Of a stretch of 64,000 nt of DNA, positions 37,304 through 46,986 are shown one piece after another. The position numbers were made by a program, and so were the translations under genes. Location: contig NZ_JAUNKC010000013.1 in the NCBI RefSeq assembly GCF_030532965.1, forward strand, positions 16,511 through 80,510, written 5' to 3'. Position 1 is the stretch's first letter. Every line of letters starts with the position of its first letter. Source of the stretch: Corynebacterium sp. Lineage in GTDB: Bacteria; Actinomycetota; Actinomycetes; Mycobacteriales; Mycobacteriaceae. The notes under the pieces were generated by a model, which was given only the letters and a program-made list of their open reading frames with translations, made no database searches and was not told the DNA's origin.

Positions 37304-38395
37304 TTACCCCTTATGGCTCAACAAGGCCATGATGCGTTCAAAGTCCTCCCGACCGCCAAATTCAACGACAATTTTGCCCTTACGCTTACCCATGGAGACC
37401 GACACTTTGGTGTCTAGGTCGTCGGCAAGCGATTCAGCGGCATGGGTCAAAAACTCCGGCGTAGGTGCTTTCTCCCGCTTCGGGGCAGGAAGCTTCTTAT
37501 CGCCTCGGTTCAGCAGCGTCACGGCCTCTTCCGTGGCGCGCACCGATAAGCCTTCCGCAACTACCCGCTCGGCGAGTTTTTCCTGGGCTTGCTTGCCGGC
37601 CTTAAGCCCCAACAAGGCGCGGGCATGACCAGCCGAGAGCACCCCAGCTGCGACCTTGCGTTGCACAGCGACCGGAAGCTGCAATAGCCGCAGCATATTG
37701 GTGATGACCGGCCGAGAACGCCCAATGCGATCGGCAAGCTCGTTTTGGGTGACCTCAAATTCTTTCAGGAGCTGCTCGTAAGCCGCGGCTTCTTCCAGCG
37801 GATTCAACTGTACCCGGTGGATATTTTCCAATAGCGCGTCCCGCAGCATGGAATTATCCGGGGTGTCGCGGACGATGGCAGGAATGGTCTTTAATTTCGC
37901 CTTGGAGGCCGCCCGCCACCGGCGTTCACCCATGATGATTTCGTAGCGGCCATCACCGGAATCCCGCACGATAATTGGTTGCAAAAGCCCAAATTCTTTG
38001 ATGGAGTGCACCAGTTCCGACAAGTCTTCATCGTCGAAGACCTTTCGGGGATTTTTTACGTTCGGGAACAGCAATCCGATAGGGATTTCCTGATACGTGG
38101 CCCCGTATTCGGTCGCCGTGTCAGGTGCGGCGGCCGCTTTATTGCGTTGTGCATTGCGTTCAGCCGCTTCGGCAACGATGGGGTTGACTCGGGCTCCACT
38201 CGCGTCGCGCTGGGCAGGTTTCTTCTTCTGTGCAGTCCCGGTCTTTACCGATGCAGGTTGTGCACCAGCAGGCGCGCTCGCCCCACCGATAACGATATCG
38301 GCTGCACCATGACCCAGGCGGGAATCTGGCTGACCAGTAATCAATGCCGCGAGTCCGCGGCCCAACCCGCCTTTACGCTGGTCTTGTGAGGTCAT
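37304..38395 (-). CDS. parB: Chromosome partitioning protein ParB
   Basis: 363 aa CTP-dependent DNA clamp that loads at parS. The N-terminal ParB/Srx domain shows [22 protein letters not shown] and GERRWRAAS; a helix-turn-helix follows ([26 protein letters not shown]); the C-terminus is a dimerisation domain. The first 100 residues hold a ParA-contacting [11 protein letters not shown] motif and a variable linker. Seven perfect target sites are present at 10.46-22.01 kb. parA ends 3 nt upstream of its start, so it is co-transcribed with parA. Confidence 0.96.
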   Translation of the reverse strand: MTSQDQRKGGLGRGLAALITGQPDSRLGHGAADIVIGGASAPAGAQPASVKTGTAQKKKPAQRDASGARVNPIVAEAAERNAQRNKAAAAPDTATEYGATYQEIPIGLLFPNVKNPRKVFDDEDLSELVHSIKEFGLLQPIIVRDSGDGRYEIIMGERRWRAASKAKLKTIPAIVRDTPDNSMLRDALLENIHRVQLNPLEEAAAYEQLLKEFEVTQNELADRIGRSRPVITNMLRLLQLPVAVQRKVAAGVLSAGHARALLGLKAGKQAQEKLAERVVAEGLSVRATEEAVTLLNRGDKKLPAPKREKAPTPEFLTHAAESLADDLDTKVSVSMGKRKGKIVVEFGGREDFERIMALLSHKG

Positions 38396-38398
38396 CGG

Positions 38399-39406
38399 TT
38401 AGTCCTCCTCATTGGTGGCAACTGAGTCTGAATCGTGGGAATTATCGGCTGTCACAGCGTCTGGCGAATTATCGTCCGCCGCGCTGCTTTCCGGGGGCAT
38501 GCCGATCGCGCCGGAGTCTTCTGTTGGCGGGTAGTCGCCGCGCTGAGCTAACTCGCGGGCGGCATCCAGATACGCCATCGCGCCCCGGGAACCGGGATCG
38601 TAGGTGAGAACGGTCTGGCCGAAACCTGGTGCCTCAGAGACTTTCACCGAACGAGGGATTCTGGTGCGCATCACGACTTCGCCGAAGTGGTCGCGGACCT
38701 CATCGGATACCTGCTCCGCGAGTTTGGTGCGGGCATCGAACATGGTCAGCAGGATTGCCGAGATATGCAGATCCGGGTTGAGGTGCTGCCGGATCATGGT
38801 GATGTTATTGAGAAGCTGCCCCACGCCTTCCAGCGCGTAGTATTCGCACTGGATCGGGATGAGCACCTCATTCACCGCATTCATGGCGTTAATGGTAAGT
38901 AACCCCAACGATGGTGGACAGTCGATAAAGACGTAATCGAAACCGGCCTCTTCGATGAAGGTGGAGTGCAGGGCATCCGATAGCCGATATTCGCGCCGCA
39001 CCATAGATACCAATTCGATTTCGGCACCCGCCAAATCGATGGTGGCGGGGATACAGAAAAGGTTTTCGCTGGTGGTGGATTGTTGCATCGCTTGTTCGGC
39101 GGTGCATTCGCCGATAAGCAATTCGTAGCTCGATAACGTTCCTGCCCGGTGATCAACCCCTAGTGCGGTGGAAGCATTGCCCTGGGGATCCAGGTCAACT
39201 ACCAGGACCTTTAACCCGCCGACCGCTAAACCGGCTGCGAGGTTTACCGAGGATGTGGTTTTACCAACCCCGCCTTTTTGGTTCGCGACCACCAAATGGC
39301 GTGGTTGTGGTGGTCGCGGAAGTTGGAGAGTATTAGGTGTCAACACCTGAGCTGCACGCCGCGCAGCTGCAGCGATCGGAGTGTCGTCCCAGTTCGTTTC
39401 TTCCAT
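38399..39406 (-). CDS. parA: Chromosome partitioning ATPase ParA
   Basis: 335 aa deviant Walker ATPase. KGGVGKTTSSVNLA (residues about 43-56) is the P-loop, VVDLDPQGN the A' box, and DYVFIDCPPSLG the Walker B region. The C-terminal 45 residues are acidic and Asp/Ser-rich (ESSAADDNSPDAV), probably disordered. It drives ParB-parS complexes apart after replication and, in corynebacteria, links segregation to polar growth. First gene of the parAB pair, 89 nt after rsmG. Confidence 0.96.
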   Translation of the reverse strand: MEETNWDDTPIAAAARRAAQVLTPNTLQLPRPPQPRHLVVANQKGGVGKTTSSVNLAAGLAVGGLKVLVVDLDPQGNASTALGVDHRAGTLSSYELLIGECTAEQAMQQSTTSENLFCIPATIDLAGAEIELVSMVRREYRLSDALHSTFIEEAGFDYVFIDCPPSLGLLTINAMNAVNEVLIPIQCEYYALEGVGQLLNNITMIRQHLNPDLHISAILLTMFDARTKLAEQVSDEVRDHFGEVVMRTRIPRSVKVSEAPGFGQTVLTYDPGSRGAMAYLDAARELAQRGDYPPTEDSGAIGMPPESSAADDNSPDAVTADNSHDSDSVATNEED

Positions 39407-39495
39407 GACTACCTAACTATCTTTTCGTTTGTTGTTGGGGTTTCGTCGTTTCCAGATTAGTGCCTATTTCGCGGCTATTCCACACCACAGATGTT

Positions 39496-40173
39496 CTAAC
39501 GAATCTTCGGTATTTCGATCAATGTGGTCGGTTCCGGCAATTGCTTGCCGACGACAAAGATTTTCGCTTTGCCACCACCAGCCTTTTTAATCTGCGCACC
39601 ATCGCGGGCTAATTCCTCATGAACCGAAGAACCTTTCATGGCCAGCATTTTTCCGCCTTTGGCAACCAGCGGCAGCGACCACCCACATAGCTTGCCCAGC
39701 GGTGCAACTGCCCGGGAAGTAACCACATCGACGGTGCCGACCTGTTTTTTGATGTCTTTTTCTTCAGCCCGGCCACGCAGCACCGTGACATTCGGCAAAT
39801 CCAGGGTTTCGACTACCTCGGATAAAAACGTCGAGCGCTTCAACAGCGGTTCAATGAGAAACACCTCAAGATCCGGCCGAGCCAGCGCCAATGGAATGCC
39901 GGGCAATCCCGCACCGGAACCGATGTCGGCCACGGTGACATGTGGGTCAATCGCTTCACCGATAACCGCGCAATTGAGGATGTGGCGTTCCCACAACCGG
40001 GGGAGTTCCCTCGGCCCCATGAACCCCCGTTCCAAACCATCGGTGGCAAGCAGATGATGGTAACGAATGGCGTTGGTGAGGTTTTCCTGGAAAATTTCCG
40101 CGGCGATAGCAGGGGCCGGGAAGTCACTGGGTGCGGTGGTGTCGGTTGGGGTGGGGTTTTCTTTCTCTACCAC
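39496..40173 (-). CDS. rsmG: 16S rRNA (guanine-N7) methyltransferase RsmG
   Basis: 225 aa SAM-dependent methyltransferase (GidB). The SAM loop VADIGSGAGLPGIPLALARPD and the preceding RHILNCAV motif are typical; RAVAPLGKLCGWSLPL follows. It modifies 16S rRNA near the streptomycin site in family members. Conserved position between the membrane insertase gene and parA. Confidence 0.95.
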   Translation of the reverse strand: MVEKENPTPTDTTAPSDFPAPAIAAEIFQENLTNAIRYHHLLATDGLERGFMGPRELPRLWERHILNCAVIGEAIDPHVTVADIGSGAGLPGIPLALARPDLEVFLIEPLLKRSTFLSEVVETLDLPNVTVLRGRAEEKDIKKQVGTVDVVTSRAVAPLGKLCGWSLPLVAKGGKMLAMKGSSVHEELARDGAQIKKAGGGKAKIFVVGKQLPEPTTLIEIPKIR

Positions 40174-40349
40174 GCACTATTCCTTTTCTTTCCAGATGCG
40201 GTTCTGCATTGTTTTTCAAGCGGTTATAACGTCGATTGGTGGGTTGAAAACCAGCGACGTTGTGGTTTGGTGGTGTGGGTTTTTCACCACCTTTTGTTCA
40301 CTAAAAACTGTACACGGCAATTGGCCCCACCCCGTACAATTCACACGCG

Positions 40350-40387
40350 AAAACCGCCATCAAACATTGACACAATGCTGATGGCGG
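40350..40387 (-). terminator. Terminator of the yidC transcript
   Basis: CCGCCATCA (40354-40362) pairs with TGATGGCGG (40379-40387); on the minus strand the stem is followed by TTTTCGCG. It lies just downstream of yidC. The remainder of 40174-40349 holds no gene. Confidence 0.75.
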
Positions 40388-40408
40388 CGGAGGCGTTAAA
40401 AAAGCGAA

Positions 40409-41365
40409 TTAGCGCTTCTTACGCTTTTTGCTGCCGGCTGGCCGCTGGCCTGGCTTCGGCGCGGTGGCGCGTTTCGCATCGCGCTTTGCTTGCAGCTCTG
40501 CTTCTTCCTCGGCATCCATCTTGGCAAAGACGTACCGCTGCTGGAAGAAGGTCCACACGTTGTTGGACACCATGTAGAACAACAGGCCGATGTGCCACAG
40601 AACACCGGTGGCCAAGATGGTCAGCGGCAGGAACCACAGCATCATCTTGTTCATCATGTCCATCTGCATTTGCATCTGGTCATTTCCGGCTGGCTTCTGC
40701 TTGCCGGAGGCGATCCGGGCTTTTTGCCGTTCGATGCTCAGTCGAGCATTCATGTGGATCGCGACAACGATGATGATAATGAGCGGCGCAGCTACCCAGG
40801 TGATGTCCAACCAGTCGAAGTCGACCGGCTGGAAGGCCTGATACATATCCTCCGGCATCCAGATATATGCCGAGAGCGGGATGCCGAAAACCCGGGCGTC
40901 CAGGAAGGACTGTACATCTTCTGCGGAGAAGATGTAGTTGGGGGTCATCCGGTTTTGCTCAATACTCAAACCTAATTGGCCGGCACCGGTACCGGTACGG
41001 TTGAAGGAGCGAAGCACATGGAATAGACCCAAAAATACTGGCATTTGCACCAAAATGGGCAAACATCCAGCGATGGGATTAACTCCCATTTCTTTTTGCA
41101 GTTTTCGGGATTCTTCCAGCATCTTTTGCTGGTCGTTTTTGTACTTATTTCTAATCTCCTGCATGCGCGGCTGCATTTCCTGCATTTTGCGCATGGACCG
41201 CATCTGTTTAATTGTCGGTCGCACCAACAGCACACGAATGGTGACGGTGAGCAGGACGATAGCTAGTACCCAGGACAGGCCGGAATCTGGGTTTAGGACA
41301 AGGCTTACTAGCTTGTGCCAGAACCACAAGATGGCCGAGATTGGCCAGTAAATGAAGTTGAGCAC
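40409..41365 (-). CDS. yidC: Membrane protein insertase YidC
   Basis: 318 aa, five hydrophobic segments: near residues 5-25 and 30-50, then about 105, 180-200 and 240-260, without the large periplasmic domain of Gram-negative YidC. Motifs NPIAGCLPILVQMPVFLGLF and MNKMMLWFLPL are family hallmarks. The Lys/Arg-rich tail (RPAGSKKRKKR) is typical for ribosome contact. It inserts proteins into the cytoplasmic membrane with or without Sec. Follows yidD in the rpmH-rnpA-yidD-yidC unit. Confidence 0.95.
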   Translation of the reverse strand: MLNFIYWPISAILWFWHKLVSLVLNPDSGLSWVLAIVLLTVTIRVLLVRPTIKQMRSMRKMQEMQPRMQEIRNKYKNDQQKMLEESRKLQKEMGVNPIAGCLPILVQMPVFLGLFHVLRSFNRTGTGAGQLGLSIEQNRMTPNYIFSAEDVQSFLDARVFGIPLSAYIWMPEDMYQAFQPVDFDWLDITWVAAPLIIIIVVAIHMNARLSIERQKARIASGKQKPAGNDQMQMQMDMMNKMMLWFLPLTILATGVLWHIGLLFYMVSNNVWTFFQQRYVFAKMDAEEEAELQAKRDAKRATAPKPGQRPAGSKKRKKR

Positions 41366-41486
41366 TGTGAGTCAAAACTCCTCAAGTAATTTATGTTTCT
41401 AAAGTGTGAAGCTAAAGCTATGGAACTAAAGTGTACTTAGCTTTGGTCGGAACAACTATTTATAAGTTTTCAACGGCGGAATATTC

Positions 41487-41798
41487 TCAATTCTTCCGCT
41501 GGGTGTCGCTGCGGGATTTCGGGATAACCGGGTCGTAGCCGCCGGGGTGCCACGGCCCACATTTTGCCAGTCGGGCTAGCGTTTTTATCAGCCCCCAAAA
41601 TGCGCCGTATTCTTCGATAACGCCTAACGCGTAGGCGCTGCAGCTGGGTTCGAACCGACAACTCGGTCCGGACTTTAAGGGAGAGAGATATTTTTGATAG
41701 CCGCGAACCATCAAACCTAGCGCCCGAGCCATAAGCGAGGGGGTGCTTTTCGACGAATCAGCCGCGCCGTTTGATTTTTCTAAGTGCTTTTTGCACAT
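41487..41798 (-). CDS. yidD: Membrane protein insertion efficiency factor YidD
   Basis: 103 aa. Core MVRGYQKYLSPLKSGPSCRFEPSCSAYALGVIEEYG with the three conserved Cys, and GPWHPGGYDPV near the end, define the YidD (DUF37) family. The first 22 residues are extra relative to typical members; ATG 41798 has AAAGGAG upstream but ATG 41732 is possible. With the upstream start it overlaps rnpA by 41 nt. Confidence 0.92.
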   Translation of the reverse strand: MCKKHLEKSNGAADSSKSTPSLMARALGLMVRGYQKYLSPLKSGPSCRFEPSCSAYALGVIEEYGAFWGLIKTLARLAKCGPWHPGGYDPVIPKSRSDTQRKN

Positions 41799-42162
41799 CG
41801 GCAGTCAGCTCCTTTGAGGTGGCGGTGGCCGCTGGCGGTAGGGCGCGAATGATGAGCCGGTCTCCCGGTTCTAGTTCCGAGACCAGTCCCATCATGATGG
41901 GCCGCAGTTTCCTGCTCACCGCGTGCCGGACGACGGCATTGCCAACGGCTTTGGAGACTATGAGTCCGAACCGCGGTGGGGAAGTGGTGAGATCATTAAT
42001 GTTGCACATGGGCGCAAGCGACTGCGACGTGTCGTCGGTGACTTTCGAAGGGCGTCTGTGGGCAAGATGCACAACAACGGTGCCCCCGCCTGCACGTTTA
42101 CCTTTCCGAATTGTTTGACGAAACTCTTCGGAACTGGTGATTTTGTGCTGTTGCGGGAGCAC
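41758..42162 (-). CDS. rnpA: Ribonuclease P protein component
   Basis: 134 aa basic protein that supports the RNase P RNA in tRNA 5' maturation. It starts MLPQQHKITSSEEFRQTIRKGKRAG, has the FGLIVSKAVGNAVVRHAVSRKLR signature (RNR-like box as VRHAVSRKLR), and ends in a basic helix. It carries an insertion of about 18 residues after VVHLAHRR compared with short homologues. Directly follows rpmH. Confidence 0.95.
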   Translation of the reverse strand: MLPQQHKITSSEEFRQTIRKGKRAGGGTVVVHLAHRRPSKVTDDTSQSLAPMCNINDLTTSPPRFGLIVSKAVGNAVVRHAVSRKLRPIMMGLVSELEPGDRLIIRALPPAATATSKELTADVQKALRKIKRRG

Positions 42163-42192
42163 CGTTGCTAATACTTTGCGTTATGTGTGCGC

Positions 42193-42336
42193 TTAAGCGG
42201 TGAGCTTTGCACGACCCTTACGGCGACGTGCAGCCACGATTGCGCGGCCAGCACGAGTGCGCATACGGATACGGAAGCCGTGCTTTTTCGCGCGACGACG
42301 GTTGTTCGGCTGGAACGTCCGCTTACCCTTGGTCAC
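42193..42336 (-). CDS. rpmH: 50S ribosomal protein L34
   Basis: 47 aa, too short for the usual length cut-off. Read from GTG at 42336: [16 protein letters not shown], then [20 protein letters not shown] and [16 protein letters not shown] lies upstream on the minus strand. Conserved first gene of the rpmH-rnpA-yidD-yidC unit, divergent from dnaA across the origin. Confidence 0.97.
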   Translation of the reverse strand: MTKGKRTFQPNNRRRAKKHGFRIRMRTRAGRAIVAARRRKGRAKLTA

Positions 42337-43343
42337 GGTAAACACTCCTAATGTAAGTGATAACAGGTGGGCTTTTTAGCTCCGCCTAATTGGCTAAAGA
42401 TAAAAAGAACACCCAAAGTTGGATGATGATAGTTCAAGGAGCACATTCTTTAACACACCGGCACAATGCTGGAACAATAAGAAAGCACAAAACAGTCAGC
42501 GGAAAATCCGGTGATAGTTCTCTCCTTAAAATGCACATTCAGTAGGTAGATACTGAAGTGACAGACCTGTACAGACTACGTGAAACAACCAGCGCAAACC
42601 AAATCGACACGCCCGCACCCCCGCACCACCCCAATAATGACATTTTTGTAATTCGACCGCCGGTCAGGGCGAAAATTTTGCCCCTGCCTTGGGTGATGTT
42701 ATCTATCCGTTATTTCAACGCTAGTCTGAAGCCGAATCACATCCATAGCATTCAATGCATATGTAGACATTCCTCCAAACAAGCGAGTAACAATAGATTC
42801 TGACATTCCTCATTCACAGGCTGTGCGAAGCCATACCTGTGGATAACTCTGCGATAGCGCCGGTTCATCGTGAACATTTCAGGTAAAATCGCAGCTAAAC
42901 ACCCATAAAATTCAATCCAAAGTTATCCACAATCGCAGCACCGGGTTGTGGATAAGTTGGTGAAAAGCGTAATTTAAATGGTTATTCACACTTGTGGATA
43001 ACTCTGTGGAAGCCGTGGTCAATCGACTAACAAGCGGCTTTATCTTGTGGATGAAGCGGTGAGTTTCTTTACAGAAAGGTAACGGTAATTAATCTTGATG
43101 AGTAAGGCTATAAAGCGAAGCCAGACGCAGACAATTAAGCTGCTGGCCTGTTAAGAAAAACCGCACCTTTGTGTGTGGTTACTCACCCCCAACGTGTCTT
43201 CACGTTCACCACTTTTTATGACACGCAAACCGCGATCGATTGGTATTGCGGCCAAACTGCTAGTTAACCTGCAATATGGCTGTGACCAACATAATGAAGT
43301 TATAGAGTTTTAGAAATTTAGTAGAAACAAGGATTAACCGACA
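42337..43343. other. oriC: rpmH-dnaA intergenic region with DnaA boxes (left part of oriC)
   Basis: About 1 kb without a credible gene. Four perfect DnaA boxes (TTATCCACA or its complement) lie at 42838-42846, 42923-42931, 42947-42955 and 42993-43001, with near matches such as TTATTCACA at 42982. AT-rich stretches flank them. It also carries the divergent rpmH and dnaA promoters, not individually resolved. A plus-strand frame at 42558-42803 has no homology or ribosome site and is not called. Confidence 0.85.
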
Positions 43344-45182
43344 GTGGCCGACAACTCCTCCCAGCCCAGAACGTTACAAACAACGTGGAATGCTGTGGTC
43401 AACGAGATTGTGCAGATCCGTACCCAGGAAAATAATGGTGCCGATCCGTTCAGTCCACAACAACGCGCCTACTTAGGCTTAGCCAAACCATTGGCACTGG
43501 TGGAGGGGGTTGCGCTTATTTCTGTGCCGCATCCCCTGGCAAAAGAATTTATTGAATCCGAATTAAGCGGAGTTATTTGCCAGGCTTTAACCAAAAGTTT
43601 CGGCCGCTCGTATTCCTTAGCGGTGACGGTTGATCCGGAAAATGCGATTCAGCCCTTCGAATACCGGGTAACGCAGCAGGACCAGCCAACCAACCCGCCG
43701 CAACCAATCCACCAACCACAACCACAACCACAGCCTCAACCGCAAATGCCGCCGACTGAGATGGCGGATCATAGTGAAACCCAGCAGAATTCCGCCGGAA
43801 ATTTTTCCCAACATTTTGGCCCTTCACCTGCAGTTTCTATGCCGCAGCCGATGGGTTTTTCCGCAGACACCGATCGGTTTTCACCGCCGGTCAATATCCC
43901 GGCGGAAGCAGCCACGGAACAGATGGGCTCCCCAATTCCCGGCGGACATTATCCAATTCAGCCTCACCACAGCCAACCGCAGCCAGCATCGCAGTTAAGC
44001 CAGCAACAGCAGTATTTTTCGGGGTATCCCCAACAGTCGGAGCAACAGCAAGGGTGGGGGATTAGCCATGCGGAGCAGGTACCTAATCCGGTTGAGGCGC
44101 AACCCGCGTGGCGCACCCGGGAACAGCCTGCTCATAACCCAAATCGGGAAGCATCGCTGAACGAAAAATACACGTTCGATACCTATGTGGTTTCCGATTC
44201 CAATAAGTTGCCAACGTCAGCAGCGATCGCGGTCGCCGAAAAACCAGCCCGTGCATATAACCCGCTGTTTGTGTGGGGCGATTCAGGTCTGGGTAAAACC
44301 CATTTGATGCACGCCATTGGTAATTACGCGCATCAATTGAATCCGAAATTGCGAATTAAATACGTTTCTAGCGAAGAATTCACCAACGATTACATCAATT
44401 CGGTTCGTGACGACCGCCAGGAATCCTTTAAACGCAGGTACCGCGATCTTGATATTTTGATGGTCGACGATATCCAGTTTTTGCAGGGTAAAGAGGGTAC
44501 CCAGGAAGAGTTTTTCCATACCTTTAATGCGTTGCAACAGAACGGAAAGCAGATTGTTTTAAGCTCGGATCGGCCGCCGAAGCAGTTGACAACGTTGGAA
44601 GACCGGCTGCGCACGAGGTTCCAGGCGGGCCTGATCGCGGATATTTACCCACCGGATTTAGAAACCCGTATCGCCATTTTGATGAAGAAATCCCAGGCTG
44701 ATGGCATTAGCACGTCGCGGGATGTGTTGGAATTGATCGCTTCGCGTTTTAATTCCTCTATTCGGGAATTAGAGGGTGCATTCATTCGGGTTTCCGCCTT
44801 CGCCTCGCTTAATAACAAACCGATTGATGTGCATACCGCCGAAGAGGCGCTGCGGGACATCATGCCTGATGAGCAAAGTGTTGAAATCACTCCGGATACA
44901 ATCATGCTGGTCACAGCTGAGTTTTTCGACATCAGCCACGAACAATTAGTGTCCACCACCAAATCACGCCCCATCGCGCATGCCCGCCAGTTGGCGATGT
45001 ATCTGTGCCGGGAACTGACTGAATTATCGCTGCCGAAGATCGGGGAGTTATTCGGTGGCAAGGACCACACCACCGTGATGTATGCGGACCGGAAGATTCG
45101 TAAAGAAATCACGGAAAAACGTGACACCTACGACGAGATTCAGAAACTCACGTCGAAGATTAAAAACTACGGCCGCAATTAG
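43344..45182 (+). CDS. dnaA: Chromosomal replication initiator DnaA
   Basis: 612 aa from GTG 43344, long for DnaA because of domain II. Domain I (residues 1-100) recruits helicase; domain II (about 105-275) is a Gln/Pro-rich linker with QPQPQPQP repeats; domain III is the AAA+ ATPase with Walker A GDSGLGKTHL and Walker B LDILMVDDIQFL; domain IV binds DnaA boxes through GGKDHTTVMYADRKI. Boxes are present on both sides of the gene, so autoregulation is likely. Confidence 0.97.
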   Translation: MADNSSQPRTLQTTWNAVVNEIVQIRTQENNGADPFSPQQRAYLGLAKPLALVEGVALISVPHPLAKEFIESELSGVICQALTKSFGRSYSLAVTVDPENAIQPFEYRVTQQDQPTNPPQPIHQPQPQPQPQPQMPPTEMADHSETQQNSAGNFSQHFGPSPAVSMPQPMGFSADTDRFSPPVNIPAEAATEQMGSPIPGGHYPIQPHHSQPQPASQLSQQQQYFSGYPQQSEQQQGWGISHAEQVPNPVEAQPAWRTREQPAHNPNREASLNEKYTFDTYVVSDSNKLPTSAAIAVAEKPARAYNPLFVWGDSGLGKTHLMHAIGNYAHQLNPKLRIKYVSSEEFTNDYINSVRDDRQESFKRRYRDLDILMVDDIQFLQGKEGTQEEFFHTFNALQQNGKQIVLSSDRPPKQLTTLEDRLRTRFQAGLIADIYPPDLETRIAILMKKSQADGISTSRDVLELIASRFNSSIRELEGAFIRVSAFASLNNKPIDVHTAEEALRDIMPDEQSVEITPDTIMLVTAEFFDISHEQLVSTTKSRPIAHARQLAMYLCRELTELSLPKIGELFGGKDHTTVMYADRKIRKEITEKRDTYDEIQKLTSKIKNYGRN

Positions 45183-45201
45183 CCGTAACAACCACAAACA
45201 G

Positions 45202-45235
45202 CTGGGCTTTCGTGTATTTACGGGAGCCCAGTTTT
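45202..45235 (+). terminator. Terminator after dnaA
   Basis: CTGGGCT (45202-45208) pairs with AGCCCAG (45225-45231), followed by TTTT. A copy of the dispersed 11-mer begins at its edge (45236). Confidence 0.75.
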
Positions 45236-45773
45236 GCTTTTCGACGCTTCCGCCCTCGTTACCGAAGTTATCCACAGTATCCACAACCTTATTCACACCC
45301 CTGTAATTACAAAATTGTAATTTGGTGATCATAGACACAATTAGTGGCTGTGAAGTGGCATTTTAGCCCTGTGCATAACCCCGATTTTCTTGTGAGTAAC
45401 ATGTTTAGAACTGGGGATGAATTGTGAAAATTTCCGCTGGGGATAAAGTTTTCCACAATTCCCCAAAGTTATCCACAGGTTTTGAACAGCAAGACTAACA
45501 TCCAAATTTTCGTCGATAAGCTGCCACGATCACCCCTTATCCACAGTACTCACAGGACTTACTGTTGTTACCACTAAAATTTCTTTAAATATCTAAAGAG
45601 AAAGAAGGGTTGGGGAAATCGAATCGCGTATCAGGCGAAATGTCGCGCGCTCTTGAGAAGAAAAAATCAAATAACAACTTTCCCAATTCCAGGCACACAG
45701 GTAGGTTGGAACTTGTAATTTGATAACCTTGGTCACGATTTACCCATTTGCGAATGAAGGAGCCAGTGTTCAC
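45236..45773. other. oriC: dnaA-dnaN intergenic region with DnaA boxes (right part of oriC)
   Basis: Perfect DnaA boxes at 45268-45276, 45469-45477 and 45537-45545, with several one-mismatch relatives (for example TTATTCACA at 45289). An AT-rich stretch (TTTCTTTAAATATCTAAAG, about 45579-45598) could be the unwinding element. This dnaA-dnaN spacer is the usual actinobacterial oriC. It also holds the dnaN promoter. Whether unwinding occurs here or left of dnaA cannot be decided by reading. Confidence 0.88.
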
Positions 45774-46961
45774 ATGGACGCACCAAACGTGTCATTTGAA
45801 GTAGCGAAAGACGATTTAGCTAGCGCTGTTTCATGGGTCGCTCGTAATTTGCCGTCCAAACCTACGCAACCGGTTCTTCGAGCTATGCTCATTACCGCCG
45901 ATGACGACGGGTTAGAATTTGCTGGCTTCGACTACGAAGTTTCCACTAAGGTCCGCATCCCCGCTGAGGTAAACCAGCCAGGACGCATCGCGGTGGCGGG
46001 TAAGTTGATCGCCGAGATCACCGCGACGTTGCCCTCCAAGCCGATCAAGGTTTTCGTTGAAGGTTCCATGGTGCAATTAGTGTGCGGCTCCTCACGCTTC
46101 GAATTGCCATCCATTCCACTCGACGATTACCCAACATTGCCAGCATTACCCGAGGTCACCGGTGCAATTAACCCCCGGTTGTTTATCGATGCGGTTACAC
46201 AGGTCGCCGCAGCCGCAGGTCGGGATGACACGCTGCCGATGCTTACTGGCGTCCACATGGAAATCGATGGCGAAAATGTCACGCTTACTGCCACGGACCG
46301 GTTCCGCCTAGCATTGCGTAGTTTCCAATGGGCACCCGCTGTTGCCGATGCCCAGGCGAAACTGTTGATCCCAGCGAAAAACCTGCTGGAAAACGCACGT
46401 ACCTTAGACGCCAATTCCTCGGAACCAGTCGAGATCGCGGTGGGAACCGGCGAGTCGATCGGTGCCGATGGCTTGTTTGGTATTCACATCGAAGATCGGC
46501 AAACCACCACCCGGATGCTGGATGCGGATTTCCCTAACGTCGCCCCACTTCTGCCTAAGCAGCACAAGTCGATGGCTAGTGTTGAGATTTCCGCACTACA
46601 AGACGCTATTCGACGTGTCGCCTTGGTCACTGACCGCAATGCCCAGATTCGGATGCAATTCTCACCCGGTGAGGTCATTTTGTCCGCCGGTGGCTCCGAT
46701 GCCGGGCACGCCGAGGAATCCGTGCCGTGTGCCTACACCGGGGAAGATGAATTACTCATCGCCTTCAACCCAGGTTATCTGCGCGATGGGCTGAGCGTTA
46801 TCCGCACCAACCGCGTTGTCTTTGGCTTTACGGAGGCCTCGCGCCCGGCGATTTTGGTGCCGGAACCTGAGGAAATGCCAGAGGCGAATGCTGAGGGTAT
46901 GTTCCCAACCCCGGAGACTGATTTCACCTATTTGTTGATGCCCGTTCGCCTGCCTGGATAA
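45774..46961 (+). CDS. dnaN: DNA polymerase III beta sliding clamp
   Basis: 395 aa from ATG 45774, which has AAGGAG 11 nt upstream; the frame is open further left to 45720 but that part is not homologous. Three clamp domains in series; recognisable stretches are [47 protein letters not shown] and the C-terminal [11 protein letters not shown]. Forms a dimeric ring for replicative polymerase. Followed after 25 nt by recF. Confidence 0.96.
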   Translation: MDAPNVSFEVAKDDLASAVSWVARNLPSKPTQPVLRAMLITADDDGLEFAGFDYEVSTKVRIPAEVNQPGRIAVAGKLIAEITATLPSKPIKVFVEGSMVQLVCGSSRFELPSIPLDDYPTLPALPEVTGAINPRLFIDAVTQVAAAAGRDDTLPMLTGVHMEIDGENVTLTATDRFRLALRSFQWAPAVADAQAKLLIPAKNLLENARTLDANSSEPVEIAVGTGESIGADGLFGIHIEDRQTTTRMLDADFPNVAPLLPKQHKSMASVEISALQDAIRRVALVTDRNAQIRMQFSPGEVILSAGGSDAGHAEESVPCAYTGEDELLIAFNPGYLRDGLSVIRTNRVVFGFTEASRPAILVPEPEEMPEANAEGMFPTPETDFTYLLMPVRLPG

Positions 46962-46986
46962 TCTTTGCAAGAAAGACGATTCCGCT

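Noticed and set aside
42558-42803. 81-aa plus-strand frame between rpmH and dnaA
   Set aside because: No ribosome site, no recognisable domain, lies in origin DNA with DnaA boxes; treated as noncoding.
43700-43745. Short tandem repeats (CAACCACAACC) suggesting a CRISPR or satellite
   Set aside because: They encode the Gln/Pro linker of DnaA domain II; no spacers or repeat units of CRISPR size.
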